Assembly (NCBI GenBank): GCA_946811695.1
Contig: OX328123.1
Coordinates: 33,015,373 to 33,079,372, forward strand
Origin: Gonocerus acuteangulatus
Lineage: Eukaryota > Arthropoda > Insecta > Hemiptera > Coreidae
Length of the DNA stretch: 64,000 nucleotides
Direction of reading: 5' to 3'
Made by a program: the position numbers and the translations under genes. Positions 34,101 to 46,199 of the stretch are shown here, in pieces (positions within the stretch are counted from its first letter, which is position 1; each line of letters begins with the position of its first letter). The notes under the pieces are model-generated. The model made no database searches. It saw only the letters and a program-made list of their open reading frames with translations, and was not told the DNA's origin.

Positions 34101-37100
34101 AGGTAGCGTTTTGAAATTCAATATCTCCTCTTGAGACAATCCGATGTTTACATCATTGAAATCTTTCGAAAGGAGAAAGACTCCTTTTTCTAACCATACA
34201 AATGACTATTGTATTATCTCAAAAGGTACTTGCGAAAAATGGTTTTCAAAATAAAAATAGAATGTAAACTTTTTTGCATATAACGTCAATTCCAGAACAC
34301 GTAGAAACACCCTGATTGGACGGAAATATGTCACATTATGGCCTTTATTGACCCTCCATGTTTGGTTTGGATCGGGTAAATATTCTTTGAAATATAGCCA
34401 GATTCTTGAATCTTTAACAAAATCTTAAGGGTTCCCCCTTAGCAAAATTTAAAATACATTTTTTTTTATTTTTGTAATGTTCCCAAAATTTGAAGTTAGG
34501 GTATTTTCAATGTGTTAAAAAGGAATCTGACATCCGTTTTTAAATCAACAATAGTTTCATAATCGATAACTTTTTAAATGTAGGCTTATGGAATATTTGG
34601 GCATAATAATGACTTCTACGGGGGCGAGGTTAGCTCAGTGGTAGAGCACTTGACTAATGAACTGGAGCACCAGGTTCAAAACCCGAGCGCGCACTAAAGA
34701 TTTTTTCTTCTAGTGCTGCCGTTCGAGGGTTGGATTTGGGGTCCCAGATCGTCCCTAGGCTCACCCAGCCTTTAATTAATAATGGGCACCTTGGGTGCTA
34801 ATGACTCTAGCAGTCGAAGCAGCCAAGGGGAAAATCAGGCGGCCAGAGCTTAGTATTGACCACACTATCTCCCTAGTGTGCCGTATGGTCAAGAATCAGA
34901 TACCTCTACAGTATCTGCCCCTCTGGGCCCTTGTGGCCTGTTACGGGACTGATTTTTTTTTTTTTTTTCTGAATGACTTCTACAGAGTCGAGTATGTAAA
35001 ACAATTTTTTATATAAAAACAGATGTCAGATTCGTTTTTAGCACATTGAAAAACCCCTAAATTCAAATTTTGGGAATATTACAAAAATAAATAAAAAATG
35101 TATTTTAAATTTCGCTAAGGGGGGACCCTTAATATTTTGTTAAAGATTCAAGAATCCAGCCATATTTCAAAGAATATTTATTTGATCCAAACCAAACTTG
35201 GAGGGTCAATAAAGGCCATAATGTAACACATTTCCGTCCAATCGGGGTGTTTCTACGTGTTCTGGAATTGATGTTATATGCAAAAAAGTTTACATTCTAT
35301 TTTTATTTTGAAAACCATTTTTCGCAAGTACCTTTTGAGATAATACAATAGTCATTTATATGGTTAGAAAAAGGAGTCTTTCTCCTTTCGAAAGATTTCA
35401 ATGATGTAAAAATCGGATTATCTCAAGGGGAGATATTGAATTTCAAAACGCTACATTACCTTTTCGCTTACAAATGTTTAGTCTCTTTCAGACTAAGAAA
35501 TATCATTATTTTTTTTTTTCAATGATATTCAGTATATTAGGGTTTCTTGGGGTGCTGATTTTAAATCTGCTATTATTTTTGGTGTAAACAAATGTGTAAT
35601 ACTAGTTTACCTGAAAACGAAAGCATATTTTTGAATATATTTGAGGAAATATAAATTATTTTTTAACGATTATATTTTTCTTTTAATCTACTCTGTAAAA
35701 AAAATGAATTGGTGAAAGAATCATGTCGATATCATTTTCTAAACTCGATATAAAAAATAAAGCACTTTCAACTTATTTTATTTTATTTCTTGGCTTCTAA
35801 GGCGCATTGGACGGAAGGCTCGGACACGTCGACTATTTTTCGATGTAGAATCACCAGAAAAAAATTCGTCCAAATCGGTGAACCCATCGCTGTATACTCC
35901 CCTTGTCAGCTCTAACTCATATAATTCACAACCAAACGGAATTCTAAAATTACAAAAAAAATATTAGATAAGAATATACTTTATCAACATTAAATACTTT
36001 AAAGAACTTAAAATTTAAATTATCCTCTCTCTTTAAATAAAATCAAAATATTAACAAAAAATTTAAGCTTATTTAATCTACAAGTAGATGACCATTATTA
36101 TTTGAGGCAAAAAAATCAAGAAACCATTAAGTGCTGGTTCTTCCTCCACCTGTTATCCCTACAAATCTTATCTTACCTCTAGAAGTACTGATACACTTTT
36201 TCGACCACCAGCCATAAGATATTTTCTTGTCAAAATAAAGTTCCCTCTTTTATTATTTATACAGATTACTCATAATTCATTCATCAAATAAATTCATATT
36301 TAATTGAATTAAATAACATTCATTACCATTTTATTTCCTGAGCTAGACACAGAAGGAGTCTCAGCCTCCGGAGCAGAGATCGGTCGAGACATAGTCCGCC
36401 TGCGGAAGATCTTGGATGGATTTAGTAAATTCGCCCATGCACCACTTTTTGGGCCAGATTTGCAGGAAATCGATACAACTAAAGACTCCTTCTTTGTCCA
36501 CGATCTTCTCTACCAAGCAGGACCTGTCCTTGGTGCAATATTCCTCCAGCCGTGAGTAGAGTTTATTCTTAAGATATTGAGTAATGGGTAACGAAAAGAA
36601 AGGTTATCTATCTGAAAAGTGCCACTACTCGATCACTCCCTCATTGGTTACACAGTTGCCAACACTGACTACCAAGGAGTGATAGCCATTTGATAATTCT
36701 TGTACAATCAAAGAAGATCCTACTAAATGATGTGTTTTAGTTTTGTTAAGAAGTAAAACTAAGGCTCATCAGTAGAAGTTTTAGTCACTTCACTGTATTT
36801 TGCTTTCAGAATAAAGGATCTGTCATCTTAGGTTCTTTATCAGAAAGTTTTCAAAAATGTTGGTAGTTGTATTCTAATTGAATTTTATTTATATTTTTTC
36901 ATTTCTCACAACCCTCAGATACAACAGAATAAATACAATATATAACAAAATATACATAATGATCATGTTCCTTGCCATTTGTAGAAGTTTACTTTAGTTT
37001 CTCACACAGTTGTATTTGTTTTAAAGAGTTTTAGTAGTTTTTAGCGCGGTTCCTCCCTCCCTTCATAGGGAGGAACCCCGCTTATAAGGTTTTTTTCATG

Positions 37101-39734
37101 AAACAATCCGGAAGTGCCGAATAGAAAATTTCGCGTTTCAGAACCCCTAGAGACCGAAAATAACGGTGGTTCAAATTTGTGTATATATATATATATATAT
37201 ATATATTTGTCTCTTCGCTCATTTCTGGCTTCCATAATGGTCCGATTTGAATGAAATTCGGTACAAAAATCCGTCGTCCAATTTGAAAGGTCAAGTTCGT
37301 TAACCAGAAAAATCCGCCCATTGGAAGATGGCGTTTGGGGCGAAATTTGCGCCAAAAAAGTAGTAATGCTTACGTTTTTGAGTTCATATGCTTGTAAGTA
37401 CTCGTTTTATAGACTTCTTGGCCTAGGAAAACGACTGAAACCATTTTTAAGGCGATAGCTTTAACCGTTTTCGAGAAAATTGGAAACATAGTTGCTGAAT
37501 AATGTTTTTGGTTTTGGTACTTAAAATCATTGGATTCAGTAGAAACATTTTTTGCATGTTCGAATTTTATCAAAACTAATATGTTGAAATTTTTGTTACG
37601 TTTGGAGTTAAGGAATATTTTATGAACAGACATGAAAAGTTTTGGGAACTTCGGATAATTTCATTAATATCTTGAACACGGTTGGGAAATTGTGATAAGT
37701 GGATAGAAATTATTTGAAAGCTTTATAAATTCTCTACAAAAAAGATTCTAAAACTATTTTTGATTAGGTTATGTCAATCGGAGAAATAAGTCCTTAAACT
37801 TTGAAGTAATTGATTTCGTTTATTCGAACGGTTTTTTTTTTGTCTGTTTTTATTCCTTGTTATTTTTTAATTGCTTATAGTTGGATAATGTTTTTGACAA
37901 TAAAACAGATTAGGCAAAAAACAATTCATTGTTAGAAATATAGCTTGCCAAGAGAAAGAGATTCGATGACGTCTTTTGAGTATTTTCAATTGCCTTCATG
38001 CTGTTGGTTTTTTTATTTTATTTTTTAATTTTATTTGTAGAATTATTACTATAGTAAAAGAACACAGGAATATGTGAAAAATTTTGATATTTTCCAATTC
38101 ATTGAAACATATGAAATGAAGTATCGGTAGAAGAGGATTCTAGGGTCTGGCGGACCCGACCAGGTAAAGTCATAAAGCCCTTTGAACAAAGGCCGAGGAA
38201 AATATTATCTGTTTCTATTCTAAGCTTTTCAAACGACACTAGGGATATGAATGGAAGATGATGCAGTTCCTGCGAGTCGGACTTTTTTTACTTAGTAGTG
38301 GTGGTCCCAAAAGTGAATCCTGAATGCGCCCTTGCGCAAATATTAAATCTGTTTCACTGTTTTAATATTTGGAAATATTTCTAATCTTATATGATGTAGA
38401 CTGTTTATAATCCCTTGCCATCTTTCAGGAAATTCAAGGCTGAAGAAGACCCTGGTCAGTCTATAATGGATGCCATAGTGAGCCTTGACAGCCAAGTTTG
38501 GGGCAGAGCATTGCGTCTCGGACGGATCCTACCACGAAAGCCAATCTGGATCGGTATGCCAAAATTAATCCTATGAGAAAATAAGATTTATAATAAAATA
38601 TAAATCTAATGTAATGAATAAGACAGAACTAACCCAATACATCAAGAAATTTGAGGAATATAATAGTATACATGTTCTTGGATGTCAGTAGTGGGGGGGG
38701 GAGAGGAATGGTCATTTAAAAAGTCAAATTAGAACATTCTTAAAAACAACTGAGATAATTCACAATTTCGTGGATTATCTCATCCACTACACATCAAACG
38801 GTGTAGAAATAGTCTAGTAAAGTGGATACTTTAACGGCGCATCAACTGTTTGGCTATTGGATACTTTTATTGCTCAATTTATTTTAAAATAGTCAAAGGG
38901 TGGATATTAATAAAACAGAACAAGATATGCTTCTTGATATTTATTATCAATCAACCTTATTTGGTGCCTCTTTAGGAGAATGTAACTAAAACGTTTTGCA
39001 TATCTTGAAATAATACTTACCATTTGCACGTAATCTTGTTGCACGGATTCATGGATCAAGGCTGTGACAGCTTAATAGGCTAGATAATATATTGAATAGC
39101 ATGAAAAATATATTACAATCTTCATTGATCCTACCTTTAGGGAACCAAAAATGATCATTGTTAAAATATATAAATAAAAGCCTCATTTTAAATGCAAATT
39201 AATTGATTCGCTTATTGCTGTCTAGCGGAAAGAGAAGTGAGCCAAGGAACACCAGATGATGCTATCCAGCTGATAAAGAGGCTTGGATCCGCTGCTCGTA
39301 TTGGAGTTCAAGTAGTGATGAGGCAAGTTGGACCAGAGGCCCTTACTCAGCCTACACCAGTCAGTATAAATCATCTATTTTCTTTCATTTAATTTTTTGT
39401 TTAAAAAAATACACAGATGAGAACAAGACAATTTTCATTGTTTTTTCTTGTGAATGTGCTCTTTCAACAAAGCATCTGAGTTGTACAACCAGTTCTGTCT
39501 GAGGTCTTGGTTTTATCTGTGTAAGACAAAACTAAAAATTTTACTATTCACTTTTGAATTTGTAGGAGTTCTGGGTAGCTTTAATCTACAAGAACTTGGT
39601 TGGAAGAGGAGTCCTAGATGCTAGAATAAGTTCAGGGAATAGATCAGAGATTCCAATTTTCTCGCACTGTGCCCAAGCGCTGCCATCTGACAGATCCATC
39701 ATTGATGCAGGTAAGCACTTAAATATTTCCTGAT

Positions 39735-39806
<72 letters not shown>

Positions 39807-42800
39807 GATTCAGGTCTAAGTAGCCAAACTCTAGGAGTCGATTGTAGACGTAATTTCCAAGAAAAAAGTTCATTTTAAGTATGGTCCGATTCCGAAAGGA
39901 AGAGGAGTTATGTCCAATTTTCTGATTTTTTAACGTAGTCATGTTTTTTAATGAAAAAGAAATGATTTCTCAAAAACAATTCAAGATAATTAAATTCTAA
40001 TTATCCTATCATAAAATAGACAAATTTCCCTTTAAAAATACAGTAATTTAGTTCACTAAAACCATTATTAAAAGATACTTTCTAAACGTCCAATAATACA
40101 CTTCTGCTTTTATCAATGAATCAGAGTTTTTTCGTGATTTTTTTCCTCAGCCCCCCAACGGACTAAAGATTCAATACTTACAAGAAAATGTCTACATTTA
40201 ATAAGCATTAAATCTATGCAAATAAAGTGGAGGTTTATTTGGGGATAAACTGAAAGATTGGCTCCCTTTTGTCAAAAAAATATGGAATGTAGTTTTGTTA
40301 CTTTCAAATACCTTGTGTGAAAAAAATTAAAAATTATTCATTTTTTAATGCCCAAACTCTGGGTATCCATTGTCCAGTTCAGAAGCAATAAAAAGTAACT
40401 GATTGAAATGATTGGAAAAGTTTTTCATTTGGGAGATCTGTTACATTTTGTGTTTAACAAATTTTCATTGATTTATCTCTTACATGATATTGTTGGCACT
40501 AAAATATTTGCTAATATATTTGAAAATTTGCTAAATTTGCAATTGGACCTTTATGAACTTGGACAGTGGATCCATCCACTGTGTAACAGCACTGCTGCTA
40601 TGTGCCGGACAGCAATCCATCTGGAACCATGAATCTATACGCAAGGTCGTGCAATAGGTCGGTCGTATTTATATCGTACGGAGCTTTAAAAATATGTTGA
40701 ATCCTATGTTCCTGTGTTGTCCTGAATTCTGCACCACACGTTATCTTGGAACTTATACTGATTGTGTGATCTTCACAGAGCATAAGGATTAACATGAAAC
40801 CAAGTATGCGAATTGGGGTTGTTAAATCTAGGCGCACGGTAGTGCGCCAGGCCAAGTTCCGGCCTAAGCATACTGTGTGAATATTACAGGCGGTCTTAGA
40901 GCCGATTTTTACCCTCTCATAACTTTCAACCAGGTAAGGATAAAGTTATGAAATTTTACAGAGGTATTATACTACTAGTGTGAGTAAAACTGGAAATTTT
41001 CATAATTCTACATCGAATAGTTTCTGAGATATAAGCGATCGAAAATCGAGATTTATAGGACTCACTGTCTCATCAAAATTATTAGGCACTTCCCATGATG
41101 CTAGAGACTTGAAATTTTGCATGAAGATAGATATGAAGACGTTATTAAAGGAAAAAATCGAAAAATCGCGAAAAGTTGTGTTTTACTACGCTTCCGGGGC
41201 GGGGGCATGCCAGTTTTCCTACCGAAGGCACCCGGAATGGTGGGGTGCCTTCGGAAACCCACCATTCCGTCCGAAACCCATGATGTGGGGTATCAAATGT
41301 AATGTATCGGTATGAAGAACCTATATTTGATGTTTTAAGAAACAATTAGACGCATTTAGGCTCGGTAAAAATCTTATACCAGCTGTCTGTCTGTATGTTT
41401 GTTCCTCTTACAAATCCGTACCGTTTGACCGATTTTGACCAAACTTGGTACAGGGAGAATCATAGGCTCGGTTAAATTGTCAATCAGTTGTCTGTCTGTA
41501 TGTTTGTACCTTATACAAATTCACACCGTTTGGCCTATTTTGACCAAACTTGGCACGCAGGTAGTTCTTGATACGGGAGTGTCATATTACCTATGACGTT
41601 TTCTACTTTTTGTTCCATCGAAATGCCATCATTCCTTCTGAAACCCATCATGTGGGGTATCAAATGAATCGTCTTGGTAAGGAGAACCTTTATTTGATGT
41701 TTTAAAAAACATTTCGACATATCTTAACAAAAACAGTTGTGACTTCTTTCTTAAATGTAGTAAATAAAGTCGTAGGGGTTCACTGTATAATATACTTCAA
41801 AGCAGATACTAAGTTTTTCAAAGTCGAGCCATCTAATTTACAAAGTTTAGGATTACAAACCCAAAATGTATCGTCTTTGTTTCTTATATTTTTCTTGAAG
41901 GCCTTCTGCACTTTCCCTATTGTGATCTTTATCCTCGGGATAAGGTTCCTGTGTTTTACAGTGTAATAGTTTAGTTAAGAGGGCAATCAATTTGTCCTCT
42001 AGAGTAATGTCATCTAACTTTTCTAGTCTAGTGATTAGATATATGTAGGTTGATTATTGGTATCAAATATCAAGCAGTAAGGAGAACCTTATGCAGAATC
42101 CAAAGGACCCTGGTTTTATATGAAGTACAAAAGCCAGTAGGTATGCGGCAACTAAATTCTATTTAATACTTAGAAAAAAGTAATGAGATCCCCATAAAAA
42201 CATAAATGTGAAATAGAGGCCAAGTTCCTGCCCCCACAAAGAAACACTCCCTTCCTCATAAATATCCCCTCCTAAAACCCCCCCAAAAACGCCTTACCAT
42301 TCTACACTCCAAAACAAGTAGTATGTGTTGGTGTATTAATTCAACCAAAAATATCTGCCAATACAAGAGATGACGCAAGAAAGAAATGTCCAAGTTCATT
42401 ACTTGGAAGACCTCATAGTTACTTACTAAGAACAGTAAAGACACTTCAACTGACCTTTAAAAACAACAATAAAAATACTTATATCCAGTTACTAAAATAT
42501 CACTTTCCTCAACCAGGTATATTCTTAAACTTGGCAATGTTTTTTTTTTGTGCCGAAATTATCTTTAGACAAAAACTAAACATTGCCAAGTTTAAGAATA
42601 TACCTGGTTGAGGAAAGTGATATTTTAGTAACGGGATATAAATATTTTTATTGTTGTTTTTAAAGGTCAGTTGAAGTGTCTTTACTGTTCTTAGTAAGTA
42701 ACTATGAGGTCTTCCAAGTAATGAACTTGGACATTTCTTTCTTGTATCATCTCTTGTATTGGCAAATATTTTTGGTTGAATTAATACACCAACACATACT

Positions 42801-45800
42801 ACTTTTTTGGGGTGTAGAATGGTAAGGCGTTTTTGGCGGGTTTTAGGAGGGGATATTTTTGAGGAGGGAGTGTTTCTTTGTGTGGGCAGCAACTTGGCCT
42901 CTATTTCACATATATGTTTTTTGGGGGATATTCCATTCTGTGTTAATGTGGCCTTGTATGTCCACAAATTGTTGCGGCCGAACTGAGGATTAACATTTTT
43001 CCTCCCGCAATGTTTTGCACAATTTTTAGTTTTATTTCAAATTTTATTTGAAAACATTTCAAATTATGGGTAAATTCTGGATTACAATTATTCAATTACC
43101 CTGAAATCTTTTTGAATTCTCCGCTCAAAATTTCTAGTCAAAACTGGGTGCCAAATACATCATGTAAGACATAAATCAATAAGAAATTGAAAAACATTAA
43201 ATGTAACAAATCTCTCAAATGAAAAACTTTTCCAATCGTTTCATTCAGTTAAATTTATTGCTTCTGGAATGGACAATGGATACCCACAGTTTGGCCATTA
43301 AAAAATGAATAATTTTTAATTTTTTCACACAAGGTATTTGAAAGTAACAAAACTACATTCCACATTTTTTTGACAAAAGGGAGCCAATCCTTCAATTTAT
43401 TCCCTAATAAACCTCCTCTTCATTTTCATAGCCTACTAAATGTAGAAGTTTTCCTGTAAGTATTGAATCTGTAGTCCATTAGAGGGCTGAGGAAAAAAAT
43501 CGCGAAAATACTTTGATTCATTGATAAAAACTCAAGTGCGTTATTGGACGTCCAGAAAGTATCTTTTAATAATGGTTTTAGTGAATTAAATTAATTTATT
43601 TTTAAAGGAAATTTTGTCTATTTTATGATGTCATAATTAGAATTTAATTATTTTAAATAGTTCTTGAGATAACCTTCCTTATTCAATAAAAATCATGACT
43701 ACGTTAAAATATACACAGAAGCGGAAATTACAAAATCCGGCTCTCATTCTAAAGCAAAGCTCTATAAATCAATACAAAATATGCCTAATCAAGCCTTTCT
43801 AGTGGATAAAGAAGCATGGGCGTATATGAGGGGGGCTGCAGCCCCTCCCGAAATTTTGAATTGATGATAAAAACTTGTCGTAAAACCCTTAAAAATAAAT
43901 TAAATAAGATCACTTAGTTCATAAAACATATTTTATTTTACGTTTAATAGCGTTTTAGTTGCCTAAAACTATTCCAAGCTCTATTTAGTGTTCCATACCC
44001 TGGAAATGGTCTCAGCCCCCCCCCCCCCCAAATTTTCCCAGCCCCACCCGAAATTGTTTTCTATATACGCCCATGTACAGAAGGATCAAGAAGAAGTACT
44101 CAAGAATGAGTAGAATACCCTGCCTAATAAAGCCTATATAGAATAATATGCCGAATAAAGCCTATCTAGTAGACACAGAAGGACAAATAACAAGTCTTGG
44201 CGAATAACAAGTCAATATATAGAATAATATACCTAATTAAGTCTACGGAGTAGATACAAATGGACCAAAAACAAGTCTTGAGGAATCTTGTTTTTGTTTT
44301 TTTTTTCTACTTAAATACTTTTTATCAATAAAATAACCTATGTTTGGATCTGTGTTTTTGGGGTGCTATCCTCCTAGGCTTTGTATTTGTGTCGGCAGAT
44401 ACCTGGGGTATATTTACAACTCTTGAGGACTAACTCGTAGCAGGTAAATATCCTGCGGACCTTCTGCTTCTACGGGCACTGAACCCACTCCCTCTTCCCT
44501 CATAGTATCTAACCGTTGTGAAGTTCATTTTTTGGATTTAGGACTTCATATACATATGTAGACTAAATCATAGCAAGAAGTCAACCTCCGTCGTCGATTC
44601 TTAACTATGTAGACTCGCTAATGTTACCCAATCTTAGACACATCGTAATTAAAATCCACAGCAAAAACACGACATTTCATCAGAATCCCCTGCTAAATAA
44701 AACTATATCTATATTCTATAATATATAGAATAATATGCCAAATAAGGCCTATCTAGTGGATAAAAATAGAGGAAAAACGCTGTTCGTAGTGGTAGAAAAT
44801 CTTAAAGGCATTTTGCTCAGAAATCTCCTAAATATTGTTACTAATTTTACGTATCCTGTTTTATAGCCAAATAGATTTATATTCTATAATCAATAAGAAA
44901 GAACTACTAACAATAAAAAACTATGGGCAACAGATGAAAATAGGGAATACCTAGAACAATTCAACACCAGTACTGTAATCTAGATATTCATACGGCATCT
45001 TCGAATTCTAACAAACAAAATATTGCTTCTAATTATACGTATCCTGTTTACTGACAAGTACATTTGACTGCTATAAGTAAGTACAAAAATAACGAGAAGT
45101 GAAAACAAAAACTGTGGGAAACACACAAATAGATCCGTTTAAATAAACGAAACTAACTAACTAAGTTTTAAGCACTTATTTCTCCTAATGTGACGACCCC
45201 CTCAAACATTTCTTCAAAACATTTTTTGTGGAGAATTCAGTAAGCTTTCGAACTGTTATATTTCACTTGCCATGATTTCCTAACCCTTTTCGAGATATTA
45301 AGGAAAATATACGAAGGGGGCCTAATAGATATTCATACGGAATCTGAGAATCCCAAGATTCCGCAAAAATAAAATATTCTAATTATACGTATCCTGTTTT
45401 ATTGGCAAATACATTTGACTACTATAAGCAATTGAAAACACTAGGGAATATTAAAATGTCTAATCCTTTTCGAGATATTAAGGAAAATATACGAAGGGGG
45501 CCTGTTTTGTTTCAAGACATTTGAAGGAAATCGGCAAATCCAAAACTGACATTTCATATGGTACAGCCTAATATATTTTTAACAATGAATTGTTTTTCTT
45601 ATTTTAATTAATCTGTTTTATTGTCAAATACATTATCCAACTATAAGCTATGAAAAAACAACAAGGAATAAAAACAAACAAAAAGAACCGTTTGAATAAA
45701 CGAAATCAATTACTTCAAAGTTTAAGCACTTATTTCTCCGATTTACATCGCCTAATCAAAACTTTCATTAGAACCATTTTTGTAGAGCATTTAGTAAGCT

Positions 45801-46159
45801 TTCTAATGGTAATCTTACGTTTCGCAAGATTCTCAACCTTTTTCGAAATATTAAGGAAAGTATACAAAGTTACCAAAACTTTTTATGTCTTTTAATAAAA
45901 TATTTTATTCTAACCCTTCCTAAACTCCAAACGTAACAAAAATTTCAACATATTAGTTTTAATGAAAGTAGAACATGCAGAAAATGTTTCAACTGAATCC
46001 CATGATTCTAAGTACCCAAACCAAAAACGGTATTCAAAAATTATTTTTCCAATTTTCTCGAAAACGGTTAAAGTTATCGCCTTGAAAATGGTTTCATTCG
46101 TTTTCCTAGCCCAAGAAGCCTATAAAACGAGTACTTACAAGCTTATGAACTCAAAAAAA

Positions 46160-46199
<40 letters not shown>

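Noticed and set aside
34620..34692. tRNA-like sequence (GTTAGCTCAGTGG...GGTTCAAAACC)
   Set aside because: The acceptor ends do not pair, and the sequence continues into a SINE body with a 12-bp target duplication; it is a SINE head, not a tRNA gene.
40598..40855. 85-codon minus-strand frame as a gene
   Set aside because: Lies inside a mobile element; no motif recognised and no support beyond being open.
42509..42967. 152-codon minus-strand frame
   Set aside because: It lies across a palindrome and shows mirrored content with the opposite arm; no protein motif.
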